Positions 1-16,005 of a stretch of DNA of 64,000 nt are shown piece after piece. Origin of the DNA: Perca fluviatilis. Its lineage: Eukaryota > Chordata > Actinopteri > Perciformes > Percidae. Made by a program: the position numbers and the translations under genes. Where the stretch lies: contig NC_053114.1 in NCBI RefSeq assembly GCF_010015445.1, forward strand, positions 30,652,579 through 30,716,578, written 5' to 3'. The notes below the pieces were generated by a model. It was given only the letters and a program-made list of their open reading frames with translations. It was not told the DNA's origin and made no database searches. How positions within the stretch are numbered: the first letter of the stretch is position 1; every line of letters begins with the position of its first letter.

Positions 1-178
1 GATTTTTAATTTATTGTGTATGATAAAAGCCTATGTTTTTAAAATAAAAAAAGAATTCAACAAATATAGCATTGTCTTTCAAAAACAGTTTTTGTAAATT
101 GATGTCTTTCTTCAAAGAGATTTAATTTCTTAAAGTTTTCTGAATAATACGTGTCGTAATTTATTAAAAGCTTTGCAC

Positions 179-557
179 TAGGGGTGGGAATCACCAGAGG
201 CCTCACGATACCATATCACAATACTAATGTCACGATACGATACTGCGATTTTAAAGATATTGCAATATTCTGCGCTATATTACAATTTACCTTTTTTTTC
301 AACTCCAATTTTTTCCCAATTTCAAATGATGTCCCCAAAAGGAAACTTTGTCCATATCCGTTTTATCTAAAAAGATAAATTTCTCTGTTTGTTCATCTCA
401 TTTCAGTTTTATCGTCGCAAAATGGGATTGTCAAGCAGACAAACTGACACATACAGTATATAATAATAGATTGATACTTGGCGTCTGTGTATCGATACAG
501 TATTCCCACGGAAAATATCACGATACTATGCTGTATTGATTTTTCCCCCCACCCCTA
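179..557. mobile_element. hAT-type MITE with perfect 8-bp target duplication
   Basis: A 379-bp element begins TAGGGGTGGGAA and ends with the inverse (TTCCCCCCACCCCTA). It is flanked on both sides by the same 8 bp, CTTTGCAC (171-178 and 558-565). Short terminal inverted repeats with an 8-bp duplication are the hallmark of hAT transposons. There is no credible coding sequence, so it is non-autonomous. The interior has repeated CACGATAC/GATACTG words. The target duplication is seen directly; the superfamily follows from its length. Confidence 0.88.
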
Positions 558-865
558 CTTTGCACCACAATATTTAACCTCAACAGTATTTTGTAATTGT
601 TACACCCCTTATGTCATCAGTAAATTAGGTCAATTAAATTGAATTAAATTTGATATGTGAGGAACAGCAGAAGCGTTTTCACTTAAACCAGACTTCACTG
701 TAGAGTTTGTCAACAGTTGAGACTACAGTACCTCTACTGCCTTATAATAATAATTTATACTCTTTATTATTGGTCATAACCTTTTTCCTATTCATTATTA
801 TTCCTGATTAAATTTCTTGAGTGGGATGATCACGTTGGATGACACTGTCCTGGTGTATGTATAAG

Positions 866-879
866 TATGTATATGTATA

Positions 880-944
<65 letters not shown>
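866..944. repeat. (AT)n microsatellite
   Basis: Alternating TATGTATA grades into a pure TA run of about 65 bp. The short ORF reading through it (Tyr-Ile repeats) is an artefact. Confidence 0.95.
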
Positions 945-950
<6 letters not shown>

Positions 951-1029
951 TTAGGCTTGATGGATCTCTGCTATACATTACTAAGTAAACCTAGAGAAAC
1001 ACGTGACAAGTACAGTATTAAATATAATA

Positions 1030-1374
1030 CTATACCTAGTCTAAAAGTGGCATCAGTAGTCAGTAAATATCTGATTAAAGAAAGAGTGAACAAGACTGGA
1101 ATCTGACTGAACATTTGATGCCAACTTTCAGTAAATGACAGCTTTTCATACTGGGGGGGTTTCAGGTACTAAAAATGATTGAGGTTTAATACCCAGCCAC
1201 ATCAGCATGGTGTTCCAGGCTAGTGTTGACTTTCATTTTTAGATTTGAATCTTTATTTGACATGTACTTTTGAGGTTTGCAGAATTCTTTTTCTTTTTTT
1301 TTTAAGAGTTGTATCCAGAAACAGCTAACAAATCTTTGTTCGACAAAATATGATACCTTATAATGGTTCAACAG
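1030..1374. repeat. Local duplication, copy A
   Basis: About 345 bp that recurs in the same orientation at 5108-5404. The copies share long exact stretches, such as the segment with CATACTGGGGGGGTTTCAGG and the segment ending at GATACCTTATAAT. Copy A keeps about 45 bp (around 1102-1140) that copy B lacks. It lies downstream of ccsap. There is no coding potential and no terminal inverted repeats, so a local segmental duplication is more likely than a transposon. Confidence 0.9.
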
Positions 1375-3240
1375 AATTATAATATTGGACACAGTTTAAC
1401 ACTTTTGTCTGAACTATATTACAGTTTGACTTAAAAACTAAATCATTATAATATTAAGAAATACTGAACTCAAAGTTGCAACAACAAAACCAAGATTTTG
1501 AGAAAATGTTAAATGAACAAATGTAAAGCACAAGCCTCCCATCCTTTTTTTCTGCACAATATTAAAATCAATAACTATAGTTGGGCAAAGGTGAAAAAAA
1601 ACTTCTCAAGTCTTCATGGCACAGAAATGATTTTATCATGATAACTGACACAAGGAACTCAAGAGGGATCTGATTGATCTTGGTTTGGATGATGAAAAGA
1701 CAGGCAGATCCATTGCACAAAGGATTCAAAGTCCATTTTTGTCTTCTTGTGTAATTACAAATAACAATGTCTGATGTTACAAACATACAACTACACACAT
1801 ACAAACAAATATACACAGATTCAAAAAATAAACAATCTAAATCGGTAGCCAGGTATTCTGGTCAAATATTATTTCAGAAAGGTGACTAATTATCAAAGTG
1901 CATATTGATTTGGTCCTGCTTCAGAGTGTATGCTACTTTAACAAGTAAGCAGTAAATCAGCAATATGTACTCATGTATTTCATTTAGGCGTCAGCTTAAT
2001 GTCCATTGTTATTATGGTTCCTCTTTTGGTTCTAAAGCATATTCAGTGACAGTAATGATAAATAAATGTTTACCTCAACAAAAGAAACTACATTAGCTGT
2101 ACGTCATAATTCATGTTACATGTTATGGTGGAAAGAGTCCCATGGCCAGTGAATGTTTAACAGAAATACATTTCACAGTCATCCAATGGCTTTAAAAGTC
2201 ACACACACACACATCTATTTTCACACTGCAATCTCACCAGGTTAATTGATTACATTAACACATTTATTTTTGAGAAGTACTTTGGGGTTGAAATAAATGT
2301 CTGTTCACTTGCCAGTCGATGTCTGGCTGTTCACCCGAGCCCTCGTTGCGGAAAATGTGCCACATCACACAACTGTGATTTTACACAGAGGTGTGTTTGA
2401 CTGTGTGTACGGAGTGTGATTCCCTCTTCATCTAAACCAAGTCAGTGAGGCTCAGTCCATTAACCGTTCAACAAACCATTCAATCTACAAGAACCAGTTC
2501 ACAGCGCTAAGTGATCTGAAAATCAAAAGCTGTAAAAATCTTAAACAAACAGACAGAGGTATTTCTGTCAGACAATCAATACTTTGTACTGTAAAGCTGC
2601 ATACATTTAAGAAAAACTTTCAGTTGGTTGAGCCATCTTGCTGTGCTTAGCAGAACTTTGTGGAATACAAACATTTTGACTGTTTGGTTTTGTTAATATG
2701 TGAATACAATAAGTGTATTCTTCATGTTTGTGGTCTCACATTTCATGTGTTTTGAAAAATGTGGCTGGGTCTAATCAGACATGCTGCCATGTGTTTTCAT
2801 AACTCCTGTGTGAGTCCACTATGGTTTGATATCCCTGTATAAAAAAACATGGACACATTTTACATAGCTGTATGTTTAAAGGGACTGCATCAAAGTATGG
2901 CTGTAAAATGCTTCTTCATTCTAATCAAAATATCTGTATGTGGTAGATGAATCTATTTATTATACATTTACTTTCAAGAGTATCTTATACTCTGTAAAAT
3001 GATTCTTATTGTATGTATTAAAAACATGACAGTACACATCTGGGGGAATAAGCCACACAGTGTATTTCAAAGTTGTATCAGTTTACACCCTGAATGTGAG
3101 AGTGACACAAATTTTGGATCGTTTGTATAAATCAATCCACCCCATGCTCTATTTTACATCTATGGGTATTTAAACTTCAGTGGTGGAAGGCAATAATGGC
3201 TTTATGTTTTGTCTGGAATCACACCTGATGTAAGTATTTC

Positions 3241-3390
<150 letters not shown>

Positions 3391-3391
3391 C

Positions 3392-6308
3392 CTATCGGGA
3401 GCGAGCTGAGAAGGAGCGCATGTACTCAGTGAGCCAGGGGTTGAATTCTGGTTGAACCAACTTTCTGGCCTTGTCCAGATCGGCAGACTTGGCTCTCCGG
3501 CGCTCGGTCTTCTGGGTCTGGATCTGGTGCTCCACTTCCCGCCTGGTCTTTGCACGAAGAGCCGACTCATGGATCTACCGGGAAAATAAACGTTATAATC
3601 AACTGTCAGTTCCTGTTGACACTTGTGCTCAGTCACAACACAGCTTGTCACGTGTAGATCCACAGAACGGTAGACAGAATAATTACCTCAGTAGTCGAAG
3701 CTGCAGGGCCAACATTGTGGGTCTTCTTGCTTGCCATGTTTGAATTCTTCTCTCCTGAAGCGTACAGAGCAAACGGATGCCTGCTCTCCTTACCGTCATC
3801 CCCGGGCTGCCGTGTGGGTGCAGGTCTGACCCGCTGGGAGCGCCATGTTTGCTTTGAGGATTTGGAGGGTTTACTTTGCTGTAGTCGGGATCCTCCAGTG
3901 TCTCTCGCTACAAATTAGATAAGACATACAGGTTAAAATAGCAGTGCCAAAATGCCTGATAATACTGGTACATTCAAATGTGCATACAGTAAGTTCCTTG
4001 GAGAAAGATTATCAAGAAACTAAGCAATGCAGAGATAAAGTTGCTGTCAACATTTATGAATAAATTTGTAATGAGGCTGTCCTGGCTCACGCTGCTTACA
4101 CAATGTGATGTACTTTGTACTTTATGGTACTTGGTTCACAATGTGATATGATTATTATTAGCAATGTCCCTTTTCACGACATTTCTATATAATAAGGGAA
4201 CAGTTTAGTCAAACATCCATGACATTTCATATGTTTGTGATGAATTTCATGAATGTGGTTATGTTTATTTTTATCAGCTGTATCAATTTGCCTTGATGTC
4301 GGTTTTATTTGTTAATGTGCATGAGTCTGAACTTGAAGTGTTCTTAGCTAGGGCGAAGTATCGTTCTAATTTCGATAATAAAAATACCTGAGTTTTATTG
4401 CTAGTTTTATATTGATCAATGCATGTACACTAATTATATTAATTTACTTTATTGACGATCCATCAACTTGTAACTTCACCCTATATAATTTCATGTAAAT
4501 ACCAGTCAAAAATGTTATCACATCAAAAATACCAGAGTTTCAGTATAGATACTATAATGATTTTTTACTTGGAGGTATATAACTAGGGCTGAAACTATTT
4601 TTTTTGAATTTTTTTTACTGAAACTATTTTTTCAGTAACAACTCAAAGATATTCATTTTACATTACGTGTCATTTAGCGGACGCTTTAATCCAAAGCGAC
4701 TTACAATTGCTTTATATGTCAGAGGCTGCACGCCTCTGAAGCAACTAGGGTTTAAGTGTCTTGCTCAGGGACACATTGGCTGATGTATCGCAGTGGGAAT
4801 CAAACCCGGGTCTCCCCCACCAAAGGTACATGTCATATCCACTGCACCATCATCACCACAACCACCATGTCATAGAGGAGTGTAAACTAGAAATATTCAC
4901 ATTTAAGAAGCTGGAATCAGATAATTTGTACCTTTTTTCCATAAAAAAAAATTACTGAAACGACGATCAAAATAGTTGGCGATTAATGTAATAGTTGACA
5001 CCTTATTGATTAATGGATTCATCTTTGCAACTGTATTTATAACCATGTTATTATCCAAAATCTTCTAAACACAAGCAGTCGGACAGAAGAAGAACTTCCG
5101 CCAAATAATATACCTAGTCTAAAATTGGCATCAGTAGTCAATATCTGATTAAAGAAAGAGTGAACAAGACTGGTAAGTGACAAGCTTTTCATACTGGGGG
5201 GGTTTCAGGTACTAAAAATGATTGGCGGTTTAATACCCAGCCACATCAGCATGGTGTTCCAGGCTAGTGTTGACTTTCATTTTTAGATTTCAATTTTTAT
5301 TTGACATGTACTTTTGAGGTTTGCAGAATTCTTTTCTTTTTTTAAGAGTTGTATCCAGAAATGGCTAACAAATCATTGTTCGACAAAATATGATACCTTA
5401 TAATAGGACCTACCCAGTCCTATGGATGTATTATATTAACACCCAGTCCTAATCACTATGAAGCCAGGAACCTTTTTGAGAATGTGTAGTGTAAATTTTT
5501 AGCTTAAAATGAGCTTAAGCTTTATAGTCATTTTGCTATACTCTTTGCTATACTATGTTTTTGCTTTTCATCTCCACTGGGGGAAGCCATCGTTTCTGTC
5601 ATCATCCTCCTGCCCATCACATCCATTTTTTTCTCCTTTCTTTTAATGTTGATCATGATTCTGACTCCATCTCAGTACTTATGCATATTTGAAAGACACT
5701 GAGGAATGTGCACACTAACTATGCTTTTAACTTTGAATTACCTCTGTCTTGTTCCCTGTGAGTCTGCTGCTCCTCTCTCTCCTCCTCTAGTACTCCTGTC
5801 TCTTTGGCACCTTCAACCTGTGCGCCTGAGGAGTGAATGTCAGATATGGTACAGTAGAGTAACATGCATACATCCCGGTGTCTTCATCATTCATCATGTA
5901 TCATTAAAACGTATGTATAGCTCATTTTTTACCATGGACTGCAGACTGTCGAGCAGACACATTCTCCTCTTCTTGGATGGGAAGCCTGGGTACCGACCGC
6001 ATGGGTCTGCCCTGCTGCTGCTCCTGCTGTCTGTCCACCCTCGCCCCCTCACACTCCTCCAGCTCAGGCTCCATCCTGTCTCTGCTGGTCTCGGACCCTG
6101 CCTGGTTCTTGCTGGGAGGAGGGGGGCTTCTTTCTCCAGACTCTGAATCACTGTCTGGGCCACTCCAGAACCAGGGGTTGTGTGTTTGCTCCAGCAGCCT
6201 GCGGGTCAGCCTGTACTTCAGCATCTCCTCATAACACTTAGTGTAGGTCTCCCATTTGGGGTCTTTGAATTTCTTCATGTACTCCGAGCGGATCCTCTTG
6301 ATCGCCAT
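3392..6308 (-). CDS. ccsap: Centriole, cilia and spindle-associated protein
   Basis: Three coding exons on the minus strand: 5933-6308, 3687-3907, 3392-3574 (376+221+183 = 780 bp, 259 aa). Family role: binds microtubules at centrioles, cilia and spindle poles, including ciliated and neuronal cells. Exon 1 carries the conserved N-terminal block ([20 protein letters not shown], then [19 protein letters not shown]). The middle exon holds the [11 protein letters not shown]...KKTHNV block. The last exon holds [15 protein letters not shown] and ends [16 protein letters not shown], like the C-terminus of the human protein. A low-complexity acidic, Gln-rich linker of about 70 residues follows the N-terminal block. 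Donors and acceptors are GT/AG, and phases 1 and 0 read through. The start is the first ATG after a strong acceptor (TTTGATTTCAG, ~6315), which implies an upstream non-coding exon. Intron 1 contains nested repeats and a local duplication. Lying next to alpha-actin agrees with the human order. Confidence 0.95.
4586..5040. repeat. Dispersed teleost repeat, split by a SINE
   Basis: The outer part begins GGGCTGAAACTATTTTTTTT and resumes after the insertion with ATATTCACATTTAAGAAGCTG, AAAATAGTTGGCGATTAATG and AATAGTTGACACC. These words are typical of a very common fish repeat whose ends resemble GAGCTGCAACTAACGATTA; other relics are at 54590 and 56960. Family name unsure (non-autonomous DNA element suspected). 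Confidence 0.65.
4658..4870 (-). mobile_element. tRNA-derived SINE (CGCTTTGGATTAAAGCG-tail type)
   Basis: Read on the minus strand it starts GGTGCAGTGGATATGACATG (A-box-like) and has a polymerase III B box in GACCCGGGTTTGATTCCC (about 4796-4813). It then has CTGAGCAAGACACTTAAACC and the well-known fish tail AAGTCGCTTTGGATTAAAGC, followed by GTCCGCTAAATGACA. This is the common teleost tRNA-headed SINE. It sits inside another repeat, so it is the younger of the two. Confidence 0.8.
5108..5404. repeat. Local duplication, copy B
   Basis: Direct copy of 1030-1374, about 4 kb away, inside ccsap intron 1. It is shorter by about 45 bp at the position where copy A has ATTTGATGCCAACTTTCAGT. Otherwise it is nearly identical, with a handful of substitutions. 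Confidence 0.9.
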
Positions 6309-6314
6309 GTTGAA

Positions 6315-7340
6315 CTGAAATCAAAAGAGGGCAAGCTGGAAAACACTAAAAAGCTAGCGTTATTACACACGAATCACAGGCTAATGAGATATGTAATATA
6401 CATTGGAGAAAAAAAATAAGCCTAAACAAAGCCCTCGCACGTAATAAGTTAGCTAGCTACGAGGTTTTCAACACCCAGTTCTTAACTTATTTGAGGTTTT
6501 GGTATCACCGCCAGACATTTAAACCATAATGTGGACACAGTTAAAGCCAATGGCAGATAAGCTAGAGGCTTCCCCCGGCTAAAGAACCCGCCTACTTCCT
6601 CCTCATCCCGGGGAGAGTTCACTCAGTTCGCCTTGCTGGGCTGAGGGTGGAGATTAAAGTCTAGTTTTGAGAAACTTACCAACTGGGACGTTCCCTCTGT
6701 AAATTCAATCGCCGTTTTACTATAACAAAAATAAAATTGGCTGAATTAATTTTGAATTCGGCCGCTAAAAGCAGACGTTTCTTGAACGCGATGACGTAGG
6801 TGACATCTCGTCATCTGATTGGCTCCAGGCACGACTGTTGAATATTCCAAATTAAAGGTTAGCCGTAATCACTGTATGAAAGCACTCCAAGCTTTATACC
6901 TGTTGTGCTATAAATCATCACAACCCGATTTCCTTATTGCTGAAATACGATATTTTGGAATCAAAGGCTTTAAAATAAGCGTGTATTAAATCGTCGTCTA
7001 GGACATCAGCCTATAACACCGTATTAGTGATAATATCTGGCTACTGGTTAAACATTTGCCCGTTGCTCCATATTGTCTCCTGTTATTTATAGATGTCTGT
7101 TAATCATATGGTAACATGGAGCACCGATAATCGCCTGTCAGCGCTCGCAGAAAATAGCCTAAACGTGAAATCTCACTGACAATCCATCGACTCTCATCTA
7201 TAACAGTGCAAGGCTTGACAGCAGAAATTCAGGGCTGAAGAGTCTAAATATATGTAGGCCTACAGTAAATATACTTACGCTGGTGTCGGATTTCACGGAA
7301 GCAGAGCAGAACAGATGGCCTTCACGGTGCTGCTAATCAC
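6315..7340 (-). promoter_or_regulatory. ccsap 5' region with likely non-coding first exon(s)
   Basis: The coding exon is preceded by a splice acceptor, so transcription starts further upstream (to the right). Two good minus-strand donors are visible: GGTAAGTTTCTC (GT at about 6680, exon to its right) and GCGTAAGTATATTTAC (about 7277). Either could end a leader exon, so alternative first exons are possible. No TATA box is evident. Exact start sites are inference. Confidence 0.45.
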
Positions 7341-8623
7341 AGGCTGCGTCTCTTAGCTCCGCCCGCTTGAGGACGTTTTTAAAAAGCCAAACACACCCGC
7401 AACAGGTGGCCCGGGCCGAGATGCCAGGAATGTGGTCGGGGCGGTAATGAACGATTGGCTAATGATTACTGTCACATGGTAAAAGAGGATGAAAATACAA
7501 TTAGTTTTATTGTATTTAGACTATTTGCACAGATTCAACACATACGATTTTATTGAGCAATTGTTGCTTGTTAAATTAGGCTACGTATGGCCCCAAAAAG
7601 TAGGCTACCTTACCCAGCTGAATATTTATGTGCGCCTATGCACACAAGTTTGTCTTATATAGGCCTACCTGTAGCCTACATGTAGGCCTAGTCAAGAGGT
7701 TAAGAAATGAAAATGTGGGTGTAAGGCTATGATAGGTCAATGGGGTGATGTATCCTAAATTATGTGGGCCCAGGGTGGTGCGCGCCTGCCGCACCCAGCA
7801 CACACCATTGTGCTTTTAGCCCAGACCCACACCCACACCCCACACCCACATAACCTGATGAGCTTCCATGCATATAAGGTAGGGCTGCTGAGATAGCCCA
7901 CTGTACACGGGGTCTGGTTTTGCCTAAAGATGGTCTGGGGGCCGGGGCTGCGCATATGGACAGGGCAGGCAGGCAGCTCAACGGGATTCAGAGCCGGGTG
8001 TCGGGTGTCCCATGCTACTGATCTGCTCAGTCTAAGCGGAGCTGCTGCTGCTGCCCAGGCACATTCCTGGAAAGTCAAACTCCAGTGTCGGAGCTTTCAG
8101 GCGTCGTCTTTCACTACCTCTGTCACCAAGCAGCCCCCAGCAGCAGTGGCTGATGGGACAGAGAGAGACCTCCTGTCTCCCTCTCTCTCACCCATCCAAC
8201 TATGATCCAGGGAGCTATGATCCAGGGAGCCGTGCCAACAGCCTAACTTCCCCTGGCACCTGATCAGCTGATTGGTTTATTATATTGTGTGTCATAATCA
8301 TATAGCTAGGCCTATAATTGCTGAGTCAATTAAGTCTCTCCCGGGCTTGATTTGGTTAATTTTCCCCCAATAACTTGTTGGGATTACTTACTATTGCATT
8401 TTAAGATGATGTTTATGGTTGGCATATTCATTTTCGAGTTATACCATTATGCTTGATATCGTCCATATTCTAGTATTTCTTTTGTAATTTTCCCCAAAAC
8501 TACCTTTTCTAATAGAAAAACAAGGCCAGGGTCAAATATACCAAATAATGGACTTTAATAAATTATCAATATGTATATACACTTACATTCACATGTGTTG
8601 GGCAACATGTTGTTCTTATTTTT
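7341..8623. other. Spacer between ccsap and the actin gene
   Basis: No gene is recognised. The left part is AT-rich with palindromic TAGGCCTAC words. From about 7760 to 8200 there is a pocket of higher GC with open frames on both strands but no recognisable protein, and a 15-bp tandem duplication (AGCTATGATCCAGGG) at about 8205-8236. The right part (8240-8620) is AT-rich. Confidence 0.5.
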
Positions 8624-8629
8624 TTTATT
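8624..8629 (-). terminator. Putative polyadenylation signal of the actin gene
   Basis: AATAAA on the minus strand (TTTATT on plus), about 250 bp after the stop codon. It is the first such hexamer downstream, and the resulting 3'UTR length is usual for a striated-muscle actin. Confidence 0.6.
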
Positions 8630-8879
8630 AAAGGTTTTTTGGGTGGATGCATGGTTCAGTGGTGGATTCACAGCCTTTCTCCGTGCAACACAGACAACAA
8701 ACTACAAAATATGCACATTTTAAAATGATAAAAAAAAAATGCATATGTCAACAGCGCAGACAGAAAGTCCATTGACAGCAGAGTGTTGCAGTGCCGCAGA
8801 TGCTGATTCTCCTTGTCGCTTGATCTCCAGATAGCTGGTGGTGTAAATGATGGAGAAGCTGGAGATAAAGATGGAGAAT

Positions 8880-12640
<3,761 letters not shown>

Positions 12641-12665
12641 ACAATTTTCTCTACTGCCCGTCCAC

Positions 12666-12673
12666 CTTATATA
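12666..12673 (-). promoter_or_regulatory. TATA box of the actin gene
   Basis: TATATAAG on the minus strand, about 90 bp from the exon 1 donor. This predicts transcription starting near 12640. Confidence 0.82.
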
Positions 12674-12727
12674 CCCAACCTCCACCATTCACAAACCTCA
12701 GCACTGCCCCCCCATCCCTGCCCTCTG

Positions 12728-12737
12728 CCATATTAGG
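12728..12737. promoter_or_regulatory. CArG box (SRF site) 1
   Basis: CCATATTAGG is a perfect CC(A/T)6GG match, about 90 bp upstream of the predicted start. This is the typical place of the proximal SRF site in skeletal alpha-actin promoters. Confidence 0.85.
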
Positions 12738-12858
12738 ATGCTGACAGGCCGAGGGTGAGGAGTGGGTGGGGTTGCAGCAAGGAGGGGGCTCCATCCATTA
12801 GGTTAGAGGAGAGGGTCCGGTCTGACGCTGCGCGCCCCCGACGAGGAGAGAGCGCGCG

Positions 12859-12868
12859 CCATATATGG
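12859..12868. promoter_or_regulatory. CArG box (SRF site) 2
   Basis: CCATATATGG is a perfect, self-complementary CArG box, about 220 bp upstream of the predicted start and set in a GC-rich stretch (GCGCGCGCC just before it). Confidence 0.85.
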
Positions 12869-12916
12869 AACTGTCGCTTTGACCTCCCATCGAGCCTCGC
12901 GAGCCCACCTCGAGGT

Positions 12917-12926
12917 CCGTATAAGG
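12917..12926. promoter_or_regulatory. CArG-like box 3
   Basis: CCGTATAAGG has one mismatch to CC(A/T)6GG. It is spaced about 58 bp from the second box, in line with a multi-CArG muscle promoter. It is weaker evidence than the other two. Confidence 0.55.
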
Positions 12927-15854
12927 TGCGCGTGGTTCAGTGGGGGTTTTCTAGGGGAGACGCCAGTTGCTACCAACCAGGGTTATAGATTTGTGTCAAG
13001 TAGGCCTCATCCACCCTTAAAATGGGAAAATGCTGTCCTCATCTGAACAGATTTAGACCGCAGTGAGAGCCAGGACCCAAACTACTGACTGACAGATCAA
13101 CCAGAAACGGTGCTGCAGCCTGAAAGCGCCAATTAAGAGTTCAACTCACAAGATAGCAGAAAATTATTTGAAAAAAGCTGAGGATGCATATTTGGTGTGT
13201 GAACTGTTAAATAAGTGCTGCTTCATCATTCCAATCATACCATTTCAGTCATAACATTTTAAATAGATTATTTGTAATTATTGCATTAAATGCTGCAGGC
13301 TGATTGACTCCAGCTTGCATAAAGTTGTGCCCAATATGGAGTCAGGAGTAAAAAACTGGAGGCATTTTTGCATTCATACATTGTAAGTGTATTTGTCTCT
13401 TCAGCCTTATATGGATGTACAACATGTTATGGTAAAAATTATTATACTGTATAGGCAATATTGCAAACTGGACTCCCTTTTCTTAATTATGCAACACTTG
13501 CACACCTAAGACACATTAACAATTGGTTTAATTCAAACATACTGTTCTGCAGACCACATGGCCTGATATTCACATGTCTGTCAGAGTCTTATTGAATAAA
13601 TAAGGAGAGAACCCCTGGAACAGCCAACAGCTGAAACTTTATCTGCAGGAGTTACTCTGCTCTGTCACAGGAGCAGTTGGAATAATTATAACTCTACTGA
13701 AGGAGGGGGGCTAGTGCATGTGTGTGCATGTGGGAGTGAGAGATGGAGTGTGTGGCCATGCATGCACATGTATGTTTGTGTGTTGTGGCATGAGGCATCA
13801 GAAGGAGTGGAAGAGGAGATGCCAAGGAGCTTATAATAAACTCAAAGGAAGTAAGGAATGACAGAGTAACAGGGAGAAGTGTAGAGTAAAAAAAACAAAT
13901 ACATTTAAAGAGGTAGAGAGACAAATAGGCTTGATTTGGTAAATTGAAGGAGCAGAGGCACCTAAGAGAAACAACTCTAATGACACCTAGGAACAACTGG
14001 GGATTCCTTGCCAACAGCAGCTAATGCCATGTGTTGACACAAAACAGAAAAGAAGATCAAATCAATGTGGATTAGTATCTCTGGAACTTCATGTACATAA
14101 CAAGAGATCCACAACATTTTTGTCAAAAAAAAATTAGATATTCTAAAGGAGGGACAACAATTATAGAAGCATGAATAAATAAGTGCAGGTCATGATTGTT
14201 GGTACAAACACATGACTTATTCTGCATTAATCATAACCTAAAGCTGGATTCATGTGGGAGAAGAGAAATGTTAACATGTAACCTTTCATGACCTGGCTTC
14301 TCTTTATAGCAGCAACAGAAAGCTTCAGTATGGTTTGCAAGGGTTTGCATATAAAATACAGTGTAAACACAAATTTATGGTAAGGGAGAGAAAAGTTAAT
14401 GGTGAGCAAAGAAAGTGAAATCTTTATGAATCCGATACTTATTTTAATTAGTAAAGTTCCATCATTTAAAGTTGCCTTAATTGGCCCTGCAAGTCTTCAG
14501 GGAATGCGGTTTCTGTGCATGCATGTGTGCGTGTGTTGTGGGAGGGGGCTGCAGAGCAAGGTAGAGCTACTTTTATGCACTTGTTATGAACCATTTCAGA
14601 TTAGAGGGCCTGTGAAACACCTAAAATGTAAAGGGGCTGGCAGTTGTCAGGGAGTGAAAGACAGAGGGGAGGGGAGGGGATGGGAGGGGATGGGAGGGGA
14701 GGGGAGGTCGGAGAGTCAAGGAAGTCTCCTGGAAAGTCTACTTGGGGAAGAGGAGGAGAAAGAGGGAGGTGAAAGGGTGTGTGCAGCAGGTAGCAGAAAA
14801 GATGAGTTTAGTTTGTCAGAAGATATGTGTCCAGCCAGTTGAAGAAGAGACTTTGGACAAGGAGCATATTTTTTATATTAGTGCTTTTTAGAAGTACCCT
14901 TTTTTTATTTTATTTTTTTAGCCAGTAAATTAGAAGATAGGTATAGACAAATGGATGTTTTTTTGTATAAGCATGCTCAGTCGCCTACCTTGCTACCTGC
15001 TCAGTTAGATTTTTATTTCAGTCACCACACTCACGCGCTGTCTCTCTCATGGGAGCACAGAGGGTCAGAGTGACAGAGAAAGTGTAAGAATAGCACAAGG
15101 CTCGGCATTCAATCGCTGGAACCAATACACTTGCTGTACACAAGTCTCCTACCTTTTTAAGTGTGGCAGTGTGCTCAACGACTGAGGCTTCTGTGTACAG
15201 TACAGCACAGACAGGAGGCTTGTCGGAGATTTTGGAGAGAAGTCAGGTGTTACAGTGAAGAAAGTCTGAGCATACTGGTACCACTGATATTGAGGATATT
15301 GTAATTTGACAGGTAAAGGTGCTTTAGGGATATATTTTTTTCAAGTTTAGTCTAACAATAGTCAGGTGTCCAAATGTACATTTAAACATTTTTTGCTTGG
15401 AGACAGACTTGTAAAAACGTGGACATATCCTTTAATAAGAAGTACAACTGGTGTGATTTAATCCCATGAAGTGTCAGGACACATTCTTCTTCCTGTTTAG
15501 CCTAATTTTATTATGTTTTATTTATTATTTATTAGTTCCGTGCTGAGTGTGCACTGCTTTCTAATGCTCCTGATGAGGGTAAGCAAAACTCCTGATAATC
15601 TCCTGAAACCTGTTCAAACACAATCCAAATATCTCCTAAAGTTAAAAAGCCATTTTAATGTAATTTGTAGTAGAAGGGGTTCTGCTGCGGAGAGGAATAA
15701 CAAGAGCTGGGCAGTATTTCACTACAGAGAGGCAGAACTGTGAGCATGACCTCTGATCAGTGAGATTGTTGGGCTCTCTTTTTCATAGACAAGTGGTGGG
15801 ATGTCTCTTATACCCAGTCATTTATAAAAAAAAAAATTTTTTTATTATAATATA

Positions 15855-16005
15855 ATATCATTTTATTACCTTTATATCATAAACAAGCTGGAGAATGACA
15901 GGAAAGGGGGAGAGGGGTGGGAGAGAGATTGGGGGATGACACGCAGCAAAGGGCCACAGGTCGGACTCAAACCCGGGCCGCTGCCAAGGACTCAGCCTTC
16001 TTTTC
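15855..16005 (-). mobile_element. Truncated tRNA-derived SINE (AGTCCTTGGCAGC type)
   Basis: Minus strand: GGCTGAGTCCTTGGCAGCGG, then the B box CCGGGTTTGAGTCC, then CCTTTGCTGCGTGTCATCCC, a pyrimidine stretch and TTTCCTGTCATTCTCCAGC. The head with the A box, present in the full copies at 48898 and 49783, is missing. Confidence 0.75.

Larger units (their letters stand above)
3908..5932 (-). other. ccsap intron 1
   Basis: A 2.0-kb intron between coding exons. It holds a diverged teleost repeat (4586-5040) split by a SINE (4658-4870), and copy B of the local duplication (5108-5404). I see no further exon. Confidence 0.7.

Noticed and set aside
5706..6419. Plus-strand open frames of 79-146 codons
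   Set aside because: They lie opposite ccsap exon 1, which has clear homology, phase-consistent splicing and a conserved start.
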